This document shows, in pieces, positions 1-6,436 of a DNA stretch of 14,507 nucleotides (within the stretch, counting starts at the first letter, position 1; every line of letters begins with the position of its first letter). A program made the translations under genes and the position numbers. A model generated the notes under the pieces. The model saw only the letters and a program-made list of their open reading frames with translations, was not told the DNA's origin and did not search any database. Origin of the DNA: Bacteriovorax sp. UBA1852 (lineage in GTDB: Bacteria > Bdellovibrionota > Bacteriovoracia > Bacteriovoracales > Bacteriovoracaceae); the NCBI GenBank assembly GCA_002338505.1, contig DDIK01000043.1, forward strand, positions 14,687 to 29,193. Reading direction: 5' to 3'.

Positions 1-1108
1 TCGCTTGCTGTGAGCTATGGCCCAACATTTTTTGCAATCCAAATAGATCTCCAACTTTTTCCATCCATAATCTTGCGAACGTATGCCGCATTTTATGTGA
101 CGTCATTTTTGGAAATCCTACAGCTGAAAACATATCACTCATATACTTGATCATGTTACTTGGGTTGTAGCAAAAAGCTTGATGAATATCTGGTGTATTT
201 CCCCGCCTTGTTATTACGTTATACATATTAGAATTTATGCCTGAGTCACGTCTTCTTTTTGGTACAAATATGAAGTCATTATCATGCTTGTTCTGACATA
301 ACGGTTTTAAGATGTTTAAGAGTTCATCTTTAACAGGTATTGTACGTATAGATTTCTGTGATTTTGGTGTACTTAGAAGAAGCGCTTTTTCAACTTCAGG
401 TTCTCCATGATCAATTCTTGGGTAATATGCTTCAAGTTTCTTATCAATGATAAGTTTGTTCTTTTTAAAATCGACAGATTTAACACGTAAAGCGCATGCT
501 TCAGATATTCGTAGACCGGCCATGGTTAAAATTAACGTGAATGGAAAATACTGATGACCTTCAATTCTTTTGAGTAATTCACGAGCCACATCTAGCGACA
601 AACTTTTGTCGTTTACATTTGTGAGATCACGATTATCCTTCAGTTTACTTACTTGGATCATGGGATTAGTTACAATATATCCTGTTTTCATAGCATACTT
701 AAAAGCACTGTCTAAAACTTTTATAACATAGTTGACCGTGTTTACGCTGGCACCTTTTCTAAGCATACCGTTCACATGCTTTTTTAAAAGAAGATATTCT
801 ATCTCGCCAATTTTCTTATAAGAAAGTCTTGATTTCAAAACCCAGGTATCAATTCTATTTTTATAATTAGTATATGTATTGTGAGTTTTTTCATTTAAAA
901 GATACGTTAAATATTCGTCTTTAAGAAAACTCTCCAGCGTTGCTGATTTACGACCTTGTAGTTGCTGTATATTGGTACCATCACTGGATAGCATCTCTAG
1001 CTCATATGCCTTAGCATCAGACCTTTTCTTAAAGGTTTTATAGAACATTTGACCATCTACATAAACTTGCGCCTTATAAGAGCCACTTTTCATTTTATAA
1101 ATTGCCAT
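1..1108 (-). CDS. int: Tyrosine recombinase (integrase), C-terminus cut by window edge
   Basis: Site-specific recombinase of the phage/ICE integrase family, expected to integrate and excise the element. I translated the minus strand from the ATG at 1108; it is open for 369 residues and runs off the window at position 1. Residues 1-60 look like the short arm-binding N-terminus and about 60-155 like the SAM-like core-binding domain (many Lys, NTYTNYKNRI). The catalytic domain shows Arg200 in GLRISEA, a likely beta-hairpin Lys249 in TPKSQKS, His338-x-x-Arg341 in SHKMRHTFA, and His364 in LGHSS. The nucleophilic Tyr should lie a few residues past the window edge. GAGG sits six bases before the ATG. 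The excisionase-like gene ends 17 bp upstream, so the two are probably co-transcribed. The family is certain; the target site cannot be seen here. Confidence 0.95.
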   Translation of the reverse strand, partial: MAIYKMKSGSYKAQVYVDGQMFYKTFKKRSDAKAYELEMLSSDGTNIQQLQGRKSATLESFLKDEYLTYLLNEKTHNTYTNYKNRIDTWVLKSRLSYKKIGEIEYLLLKKHVNGMLRKGASVNTVNYVIKVLDSAFKYAMKTGYIVTNPMIQVSKLKDNRDLTNVNDKSLSLDVARELLKRIEGHQYFPFTLILTMAGLRISEACALRVKSVDFKKNKLIIDKKLEAYYPRIDHGEPEVEKALLLSTPKSQKSIRTIPVKDELLNILKPLCQNKHDNDFIFVPKRRRDSGINSNMYNVITRRGNTPDIHQAFCYNPSNMIKYMSDMFSAVGFPKMTSHKMRHTFARLWMEKVGDLFGLQKMLGHSSQQA

Positions 1109-1125
1109 AAAATTCCTCGTACTAT

Positions 1126-1311
1126 TTATTGCTTACAAAGTTCTAGCCATCTTAAAACATCTAATTTGCTGTATCTGACACAACCACTAAGTTTTATATA
1201 TGGCATAGACCTAGTTTTTCTCCATCTCTCAATCGTCTTGTAATGGACTTTAAGAAGGTTTGCAACTTCTTTTATATTTAAAATTTCATCATTAACATTT
1301 ATTTTTTTCAT
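1126..1311 (-). CDS. xis: Excisionase-like helix-turn-helix protein
   Basis: A 61-residue protein that is almost entirely one MerR/excisionase-type winged helix-turn-helix (HTH_17-like). ILNIKEVANLLKVHYKTIERW (about residues 10-30) is the helix-turn-helix, followed by the wing MPYIKLSGCVRYSKLDVLRWLE. Proteins of this type bind DNA near att sites and direct the integrase toward excision, or regulate the int promoter. Its position just before int, with a 17-bp gap, supports the Xis role. AAAGGA lies about nine bases before the ATG at 1311. A simple repressor role is also possible, because a long inverted repeat lies about 30 bp upstream. Confidence 0.85.
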   Translation of the reverse strand: MKKINVNDEILNIKEVANLLKVHYKTIERWRKTRSMPYIKLSGCVRYSKLDVLRWLELCKQ

Positions 1312-1339
1312 AACTATGAATCCTTTATATAAAATTTTT

Positions 1340-1385
1340 CACTTATTATGAAGGCCTAAAATTCTAACAAGGCCTTACATAAGTG
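1340..1385. repeat. Imperfect inverted repeat upstream of xis-int
   Basis: Two-part dyad. The outer arms CACTTAT (1340-1346) and ATAAGTG (1379-1385) are exact complements. The inner arms AAGGCCT (1351-1357) and AGGCCTT (1370-1376) are also exact, with a small asymmetric internal loop between outer and inner arms. It lies in the 128-bp gap between the small basic protein gene and the excisionase gene. No strong U-run follows on the minus strand, so an operator is likelier than a terminator. A recombinase or Xis arm site is another possibility. Confidence 0.6.
1342..1370 (-). promoter_or_regulatory. Candidate promoter for xis-int inside the dyad
   Basis: Read on the minus strand, TTGTTA (1370-1365) is followed after exactly 17 bases by AATAAG (1347-1342), a sigma70-like arrangement with a weak -10. 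It falls wholly within the inverted repeat 1340-1385, so a protein bound to the dyad would cover it. In such AT-rich sequence chance matches are common, so confidence is low. Confidence 0.25.
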
Positions 1386-1439
1386 TTATTAATAATTTTT
1401 AATAGGGTGACCATTACCAAAAAATAGGCAACGTCTCCC

Positions 1440-1817
1440 CTAACTTAAGTTTAGTTTTTTAATTAAATACTCTCCTAGATTTAATTTTGTTCCGTTCTTT
1501 TGGTTATATTCTTCAAGACTTCTTTCAACTTTTTCCATCTCTGACAAAGAATTATCTTTGAGCTTCTCGATATCTTTCTTACAGAGCTTATCAATTGCAA
1601 ATAGGGCCATGTCCTTAAAAGTTATCTCTCCACCGTAATTTTTATTATTAGCCTCAATAAGCAATTCTTGAACCTTCTTAAGTAATTCATCTTCTTTACT
1701 TAGATCCACAAAGAACTTACTCTGCTCTTTATTTAATACATATTCCTCTTTATACCCTATTGGCTTTCTTCCTCTTTTCTTATTCTTTTTAACTTCATTT
1801 TCCATATTATTCTCCAT
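1440..1817 (-). CDS. Small basic protein, possible relaxosome accessory DNA-binding protein
   Basis: A 125-residue soluble, highly charged protein that I do not recognise. It begins with an acidic/Asn-rich stretch, then a strongly basic KKNKKRGRKP (about residues 10-19) resembling an AT-hook. The rest is predicted mostly helical and Lys/Glu-rich (DLSKEDELLKKVQELLIEANNK, then ITFKDMALFAIDKLCKKDIEKL). No signal peptide or membrane segment is seen. The start at 1817 is supported by GGGGAG seven bases upstream. The gene lies directly downstream of the nested inverted repeat 1846-1995 and the Replic_Relax-like gene, where accessory nicking proteins are often encoded. The accessory role is inferred from position and charge only. 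Confidence 0.75.
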   Translation of the reverse strand: MENNMENEVKKNKKRGRKPIGYKEEYVLNKEQSKFFVDLSKEDELLKKVQELLIEANNKNYGGEITFKDMALFAIDKLCKKDIEKLKDNSLSEMEKVERSLEEYNQKNGTKLNLGEYLIKKLNLS

Positions 1818-1845
1818 TTACTTCTCCCCTATTATTTTTTTATTT

Positions 1846-1995
1846 CCGACCTTCGCCCATAATTTATAATCGTTTAATCACTGTTATTAGCTATTATTGA
1901 CCACACCATCTCCGCTCGTGGTGAGGGGGTGGTCAATAATAGTGTTTGATAACTAGTTGATTAGATTCATAAATTTCTCCATGGGCGAAGGTCGG
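1846..1995. other. Nested inverted-repeat region, candidate origin of transfer (oriT)
   Basis: The intergenic stretch 1818-2027 is dominated by one large dyad about 150 bp long. Outer arms CCGACCTTCGCCCAT (1846-1860) and ATGGGCGAAGGTCGG (1981-1995) match 15 of 15. Inner arms CTATTATTGACCAC (1891-1904) and GTGGTCAATAATAG (1929-1942) match 14 of 14. Between them the two halves share further blocks when one is read as the reverse complement: AATTTAT, AATC, TAATCA and TTAT, in the same order with small gaps. The centre (1905-1928) is a GC-richer loop. It lies between a DNA-processing candidate and a small basic protein, just after the coupling-protein gene, which is the usual place for oriT. It could instead be a replication origin for the excised circle. 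I recognise no canonical nic sequence. Confidence 0.55.
1891..1942. repeat. Inner hairpin of the candidate oriT
   Basis: Perfect 14-bp arms, CTATTATTGACCAC and its complement, separated by 24 bases that contain the run GTGAGGGGG. This is the most stable small hairpin in the region. Hairpins next to nic sites are common in transfer origins, and also in rolling-circle origins. Confidence 0.75.
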
Positions 1996-2027
1996 TGTTT
2001 AATCACGTTCAAGTAGTTTTTAATAAT

Positions 2028-2720
2028 TTATTCTATTATTTCTCTAAATTTCATCTCTTTACTATTGAAGTAGCATTCTGCATCTAGATAACTAAAGCTG
2101 TCTTTGGAGAGTCTCTCATCTAAAAGTAGAATGATCTTAGACCTAACTGACTCATCTAATCGTTCTGCTACACCCTTATAGGCACGATAAACACTTCCAA
2201 GATAAAAAACATATAAGCAATAGTCATACTCATCATCTTGTGTGTATAAGTTAAATTTCTTAATAACTCGCTTCTTACTCTTTTGAGTTAATTCCGCTTC
2301 AATCGCCATTTTAAACTCTATGCCTTTTTTTCTTCCGTAGATTATTGCGTCAGGATCAATCTTGTCCTCATAGTCTGTATGAGCAATATGCCCTTTAAGA
2401 AATACAGGATGATCTAAGAGTTTATTTAGAATTGATGACACCAAAAGATCATGATTTAAAGTGATGGAATCTATCGCAGAAATATTAACAGGTGAGAACA
2501 TAGATCCTTCTCTAGTGAGATGAACATACTTTCTTCGGTTGCTTCCAGTGATACTTTTTAAGAAGCCTTCGCGTTCTAATTTGTTTACTCTGATGGTAAA
2601 CATCGAGTAAGAACCAGCTTCTTTTAAACTTTGGTATAAGTCTTTAATAGCTATAACTTTCCATCTTCCGACTTCTTGAAGGATATTAAAATAATTATCC
2701 ATTAGGATTAAATTAGACAT
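2028..2720 (-). CDS. Replic_Relax-like DNA-processing protein (winged helix plus PD-(D/E)XK-like core)
   Basis: A 230-residue cytosolic protein. Residues 1-75 look like a winged helix (IKDLYQSLKEAGSYSMFTIRVNKLEREGFLKSI, then the wing NRRKYVHLTREG). Residue 90 onward holds the pattern I associate with the plasmid replication-relaxation (Replic_Relax) family: HDLLVSSI (90-97), DPDAIIYG (122-129), and AIEAELTQKSKKR (139-151) followed by a Lys/Tyr helix. Asp-x(n)-Glu-x-Glu with trailing Lys resembles a PD-(D/E)XK nuclease-like core. It overlaps the coupling-protein gene by 8 bases, with GGGGAG six bases before the ATG at 2720, and faces the candidate oriT. The likely role is DNA binding or nicking for conjugative transfer or replication of the circle. 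The family call is from motif memory; the activity is inferred. Confidence 0.65.
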   Translation of the reverse strand: MSNLILMDNYFNILQEVGRWKVIAIKDLYQSLKEAGSYSMFTIRVNKLEREGFLKSITGSNRRKYVHLTREGSMFSPVNISAIDSITLNHDLLVSSILNKLLDHPVFLKGHIAHTDYEDKIDPDAIIYGRKKGIEFKMAIEAELTQKSKKRVIKKFNLYTQDDEYDYCLYVFYLGSVYRAYKGVAERLDESVRSKIILLLDERLSKDSFSYLDAECYFNSKEMKFREIIE

Positions 2721-4209
2721 GTAACGCTCCCCTATTTATTTTCTTCTCTTTAGTTGACTCTATTACTTTTTGTTTTCTTTTGTTAATGTAGTTATTTGTT
2801 TCAAAATAAAATAGATTCTTATCAATGGTTTCTTGGTTAATATATTTTACATTAATAAGATCTAGCCTTGTTGGCTGTTGTCTAAATAAGACACATTGGC
2901 CCACGTTTAAATTCTTAATGATATTTGGATGAACAATAAGTTCTTCTACATCTCTTTGAGATCCCATAGACTGCTCTTCATTATCTTCGACACGAACTGT
3001 CTTCTTTGTGCTTTCAATTGTTCCAATAGAGTGTGATATTAACTCCGCAGCATCCTGCATTCTCTGCTTCATTACATACCAGTTAAGAGAGTTCTCAAAG
3101 ACTTGCTGACATAATTCAGGACTAATTTTATTAATGTCACTAGATGTCTGAAATGCTGACGTAATCTCAACCTTGGCACCACGACACTTATTTAATATCT
3201 CAACAAACTCATCTGTAATAACCGCTGATAGTTCATCAATATATAGGCCAAGTGGTTTTATTTGAGCCTTACTCACTGAAGTTATATTTCTATAGGTGTG
3301 ATAAACTGAATAGTTCAGATCTCCAAGAAATAGCTTCCCAATCGCCCTAGCTGTCTCTGCGTATCGTAAAACAGATAATCCTATATAGACGCATTTATTT
3401 TGCTCTCTAAGCTTTGAAAAACTAAAAGCATCACTTCCATGAAGAAGCTCACCAAAGTCTGAATCAATAATGTTTTCTAACTTCGTTAAAAGTGATCCTA
3501 TCTCTGACTTATTTACTTTAAAATCTTTTTCTTTTGAGTCACATAATAAATTAAGCTCTTCATAGATCGATTTAATACTCACTATCTTAGACTCTAATCT
3601 AAGGGACTTTATGGACTTCCTAAGAGCTTGCTGACATTTATTTGCATAGAATTCCTCAGACCAAGTAAAGCTTTTAAAAACACGGTCTGTGATATGATTT
3701 ATGCTTCCTTCCATAACAGGATTAAGCCTAATCTTACCATCCTGATTATAATGCTCAGAAAATATTAAATACTCTCTATTGTTTAAACGACATAAATCAA
3801 TGAACCTTTCAAGAGACTCATTATCCCCTTTTGGGTCAATGTAGATAACAGGTTTACCTTCTCTCATGTCATCAAACATAAGGGTGTCTAATAAGACTGA
3901 TTTACCTGATCCACTCGCTCCAACAACCAAAGAATGCTTTGATTTGTTTACATCACTTCCTTTGATTTCCTTCTTAGAAGTTAGTGAGAAACCTATTGAA
4001 TCAAAACTAGAAGTACTTTTGTCTCCTAATAGTTGCTTTCTGTCTATTTTCTTTATATCTGAGATTGTGTAATTTACAGCCCTTTCAATACCAAAAGTTA
4101 TAAGCTTGGCAAATCCTTCAATACCTTTTGTAATCAAGATCGTCATAAGATCAACAAGAGGAACCATGAAGTCCCCAAGACTCGTTTCTTGTTTTTTATG
4201 TTTATTCAC
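2713..4209 (-). CDS. virD4: Type IV coupling protein (VirD4/TraD/TraG family), short form
   Basis: An ATPase that brings the relaxosome to the secretion channel. The 498-residue protein has Walker A GASGSGKS (97-104), the family-typical DPKGD (125-129), Walker B GLYIDE (321-326), and a post-Walker-B SAFQTSSDI motif (351-359). The start is GTG at 4209 with AAGGAG seven bases upstream, overlapping the preceding lipoprotein gene by 8 bases. It is clearly shorter than classic VirD4/TraD proteins (about 600-700 residues). The N-terminus has only weakly hydrophobic, amphipathic stretches around residues 12-48 instead of two clear membrane helices. The C-terminal tail is basic (KRKQKVIESTKEKK). Its position after the virB-like genes and before the DNA-processing gene is typical. 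The ATPase class is certain; membrane anchoring is doubtful. Confidence 0.9.
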   Translation of the reverse strand: MNKHKKQETSLGDFMVPLVDLMTILITKGIEGFAKLITFGIERAVNYTISDIKKIDRKQLLGDKSTSSFDSIGFSLTSKKEIKGSDVNKSKHSLVVGASGSGKSVLLDTLMFDDMREGKPVIYIDPKGDNESLERFIDLCRLNNREYLIFSEHYNQDGKIRLNPVMEGSINHITDRVFKSFTWSEEFYANKCQQALRKSIKSLRLESKIVSIKSIYEELNLLCDSKEKDFKVNKSEIGSLLTKLENIIDSDFGELLHGSDAFSFSKLREQNKCVYIGLSVLRYAETARAIGKLFLGDLNYSVYHTYRNITSVSKAQIKPLGLYIDELSAVITDEFVEILNKCRGAKVEITSAFQTSSDINKISPELCQQVFENSLNWYVMKQRMQDAAELISHSIGTIESTKKTVRVEDNEEQSMGSQRDVEELIVHPNIIKNLNVGQCVLFRQQPTRLDLINVKYINQETIDKNLFYFETNNYINKRKQKVIESTKEKKINRGALHV

Positions 4210-4723
4210 TCTTATCTCCTTCTAAGCTCTCATAAGAATGCTCATAAATTTGAAATGGTGGGATATAGAAAGTCTTATTCCCTTTATTAAGATATCTTTC
4301 CTTAGATTGATACTTGATGACATACTGCTTTTTAACTTTTCCCTTAAGTTCTTCTGGTAGATCTTTTAATGGAGTCTTGTAGGCTTCCTCCTTAGATAAA
4401 CTTGCCTCAATCTTTAAATCATCAAGATCTAGTCCAAGGGTATTTGGTCCTAGAGGAATTGGCTCTTCCAGCATGTGGCTTAGTTTCTTGTTTCTAGGAT
4501 CATCTTCATACATACTGTATCCAGCTAGTGCCGCTATTCCGGCCCCAACTAATCCAAAGAGAGCAGCATTAACGCCACGACTTTGTTTATCAGGACTTAA
4601 TAGGTAACCACCAGATGCTCCGGCCAAAGCACCACTAAGAGAGCTATATGTAATGGTCTTTTTCATTGTAGAGCAGGACGAAAGTAAGCTAACTATGAAA
4701 ATTATTGAAATTAGATTTTTCAT
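4202..4723 (-). CDS. Outer-membrane lipoprotein of the secretion core (VirB7/TraV position)
   Basis: A 173-residue lipoprotein. The signal sequence MKNLISIIFIVSLLSSC ends in the lipobox LSSC with the lipidated Cys at 17 and Ser at +2, which favours the outer membrane. Residues 28-70 form a glycine-zipper-like segment (SGALAGASGGYLL, then AALFGLVGAGIAALAGYS) that could insert into or oligomerise in a membrane. The rest is soluble, with a Tyr/Lys-rich end. The ATG at 4723 overlaps the stop of the virB10-like gene (ATGA), so the two are coupled. In T4SS loci a lipoprotein beside virB9 and virB10 is usually VirB7/TraV, part of the outer-membrane ring. This one is longer than VirB7 and no clear VirB7 motif is visible, so the assignment rests on lipidation and position. 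Confidence 0.7.
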   Translation of the reverse strand: MKNLISIIFIVSLLSSCSTMKKTITYSSLSGALAGASGGYLLSPDKQSRGVNAALFGLVGAGIAALAGYSMYEDDPRNKKLSHMLEEPIPLGPNTLGLDLDDLKIEASLSKEEAYKTPLKDLPEELKGKVKKQYVIKYQSKERYLNKGNKTFYIPPFQIYEHSYESLEGDKSE

Positions 4724-5490
4724 AACTTCACCCCCTTTTGAAAAAATATGAATACTTCCTTACCCGAGTTAACTAGTGCTACTTGTAGATTCTTTTCACT
4801 AGAGCTTTTAATTTTTGAGTTAGCGTTACTTGCTATACCTGTTAAGCCCGATAAAACTTGATTCTTGCCATTCTGTCTTTCGCCTTCACCAAATGGTGTA
4901 ACAAGACGATCTTTAGTTGCTCGTATGACTCCTTCAAAGAATGAAGCGAAGCTACTCGTTAGAAACTCTTTTTCTGAACCATCATAAAATTGATCCGAAA
5001 TGACACCTTCAGCTCCATCTAAGTCCCATAGTTCAGCTTCTATCTGATATTCTTGATCTACGGTAACGATCAGATCACACTTCCCTTGAACTCGTTTCCC
5101 AAAGCTCAGTCCCAAACATCTGACCTCAGCTTGATCAAAATGTTCATTTTCATGTAATTTAATGACTACAGTAGTAGTTTTTCTATTTGTAGCTATGACG
5201 GAATTTAAGAGAGTCCCTCTAATTCTTGTAAGCGACTTAAGTCTATCCTCAGACTTTCTAACGATAACTCTTTTTTCATTCTTCTCAAGGATTGTTGAAA
5301 TTGTATTATCACTAATTTCAATCTTCTTTAGTAACGAATTAAGCTCTAATTTTTTACGCTTTTTTATATTTCTCTTTGGAGCGGGTGCCTTTATCTTGAT
5401 TTCATCTTTAATCTGATAATTATAACTATTATCCAAAGAGGAAAATCCGGCAAATGTAAATAAAGGCATTAGGGCAATTATAGTTTTCAT
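4720..5490 (-). CDS. virB10: VirB10/TrbI/TraB-like channel protein, without a cytoplasmic N-terminus
   Basis: Scaffold of the T4SS core complex. From the ATG at 5490 it is 256 residues. That start has GGGAG six bases upstream and forms an ATGA overlap with the virB9-like stop; an in-frame ATG at 5532 lies deep inside the neighbour and is rejected. After an N-terminal hydrophobic segment (MKTIIALMPLFTFAGF) comes a basic linker. Then follows the VirB10 barrel pattern: IRGTLLNSVIAT (about 90-101), VQGKCDLIV, WDLDGAEGV (155-163), two helices around 174-192 and 213-231 at the antenna position, and the closing strand VNSGKEVFIFFQKGVKL. Typical VirB10 starts with a cytoplasmic tail, an inner-membrane helix and a Pro-rich region; here the tail is missing. 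The hydrophobic N-terminus may act as a signal peptide or anchor. Confidence 0.82.
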   Translation of the reverse strand: MKTIIALMPLFTFAGFSSLDNSYNYQIKDEIKIKAPAPKRNIKKRKKLELNSLLKKIEISDNTISTILEKNEKRVIVRKSEDRLKSLTRIRGTLLNSVIATNRKTTTVVIKLHENEHFDQAEVRCLGLSFGKRVQGKCDLIVTVDQEYQIEAELWDLDGAEGVISDQFYDGSEKEFLTSSFASFFEGVIRATKDRLVTPFGEGERQNGKNQVLSGLTGIASNANSKIKSSSEKNLQVALVNSGKEVFIFFQKGVKL

Positions 5491-5969
5491 AATAATCTCC
5501 CTTTGTAGTAGGTCATTTGATTGTTGATCCATACTGGAGGACCCTTAGATATAAACTTCTTCTTGCTTATTATTGATTCATTTACCTTAAGCTTACTTTC
5601 ACTTTTATTAATTACTAATAAAGACATAGGACATTCAAATAACTGATAGTCTTCTGTGTCTTTTAAAAGTGTGTAGAGCTTACAAGGCCTAGCTTCTTTA
5701 ATCTCAATGTCTTTATTTGAAAGAGTATCATCATACTTAATATTAAAATGATGTTTATCCTTTTTACCAAATACGATAAAGTTTCTGTTTATATCAGATC
5801 TCTTTGGTTCAAAAACAAGACTGCGCTTTTTGTTTAGCTCATAAATCTTAAAGTCCTGTTCTTGTCCTCCGACATAATCATATATTCGATCATTAAATGT
5901 AATTGCCGTTAAATGAGTAAGTGATAAGAAAACAGTAAAGATCTGTTCTTTAAAAATATAATAAATCAT
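5487..5969 (-). CDS. virB9: VirB9/TraK-like outer core protein, short
   Basis: A 160-residue exported protein. Residues 1-22 are hydrophobic (YIFKEQIFTVFLSLTHLTAI) and look like a signal peptide. Residues 40-85 (DFKIYELNKKRSLVFEPKRSDINRNFIVFGKKDKHHFNIKYDD) have the beta-rich pattern of the VirB9 N-terminal domain, with KRSLVFEP then a hydrophobic strand and an aromatic-ended strand. It is much shorter than typical VirB9 (about 270-290 residues), so the C-terminal domain that binds VirB7 is reduced or absent. GAGG precedes the ATG at 5969. Both junctions are ATGA overlaps, with the virB8-like and virB10-like genes. The call rests on operon order plus the partial motif; TraK-like is equally acceptable. 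Confidence 0.65.
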   Translation of the reverse strand: MIYYIFKEQIFTVFLSLTHLTAITFNDRIYDYVGGQEQDFKIYELNKKRSLVFEPKRSDINRNFIVFGKKDKHHFNIKYDDTLSNKDIEIKEARPCKLYTLLKDTEDYQLFECPMSLLVINKSESKLKVNESIISKKKFISKGPPVWINNQMTYYKGRLL

Positions 5970-6436
5970 AATTGATACCTCGAATCGACCTTGGCCTCTT
6001 TGATATCAACGATTTTATATGTGTGAGAATAGTGAATACTCTTATCAAGCGAAACATTATATCTTCTGACACCTTTACTGTCCTTAGTGAAGACATCACA
6101 ATTATAACCATCGATAACTTTTAAAAGATGAATATTATCTATTTTAAAAACTGTATCCTTTAAATCATTCATAATCTTCTCATTTACTAAGTCCTTATTA
6201 GGCACATTATTGAAAATACTAGTCATTCCTTGGTAGCATCTTTCTATTGTGTTTAGGGCCACTGGCTTTTTCTCTCCTTTTAAGACCACTATCTCTATCC
6301 CTAGAATCATGAGATTCGCGATTACTCCCGTTACTGCGATTAGCATTAGGGGTCGTCTTAGTGACTTGATTGTCTCTTCTATACTGATTAGACGATCTGG
6401 TTCCTTTTTCATTGTCTCTTTGTTGAGTATTTTCAT
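5966..6436 (-). CDS. virB8: VirB8/TraE-like inner-membrane assembly factor, overprinted on virB6
   Basis: A 156-residue bitopic inner-membrane protein: a cytoplasmic basic N-terminus (1-28), one transmembrane helix (about 29-52, LMLIAVTGVIANLMILGIEIVV), then a periplasmic domain of VirB8/TraE size and NTF2-like character. VirB8 scaffolds the inner-membrane complex. The ATG at 6436 has AAGGA eight bases upstream and is preferred over the ATG at 6412, which has only a weak site. The first 218 bases are also read in another frame as the C-terminal tail of the virB6-like gene. The membrane helix lies inside that overlap, so a much later start would destroy the protein. The stop overlaps the virB9-like start (ATGA). 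Confidence 0.7.
   Translation of the reverse strand: MKILNKETMKKEPDRLISIEETIKSLRRPLMLIAVTGVIANLMILGIEIVVLKGEKKPVALNTIERCYQGMTSIFNNVPNKDLVNEKIMNDLKDTVFKIDNIHLLKVIDGYNCDVFTKDSKGVRRYNVSLDKSIHYSHTYKIVDIKEAKVDSRYQL

Noticed and set aside
1..1311. Prophage origin suggested by integrase plus excisionase
   Set aside because: No capsid, tail or lysis genes are present, and the linked operon is a type IV secretion system, so an ICE is the better reading.
1340..1385. Rho-independent terminator
   Set aside because: The stem has an internal loop and no clear U-run directly follows on the minus strand; it sits over the xis promoter region instead.
1818..2027. CRISPR array or insertion-sequence ends
   Set aside because: There is only one pair of inverted arms, no repeat-spacer periodicity, no transposase and no flanking target duplication.
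3866..4072. Plus-strand open frame inside the coupling-protein gene
   Set aside because: It is antisense to the Walker A coding region of a certain gene, with no supporting motif. Similar plus-strand frames at 1049, 5162, 6249, 6643, 7760, 10197 and 12609 were rejected for the same reason.
5491..5532. Upstream ATG at 5532 as start of the virB10-like gene
   Set aside because: It lies 46 bases inside the virB9-like gene. The ATG at 5490 has a good GGGAG site, an ATGA overlap and begins the hydrophobic segment directly.
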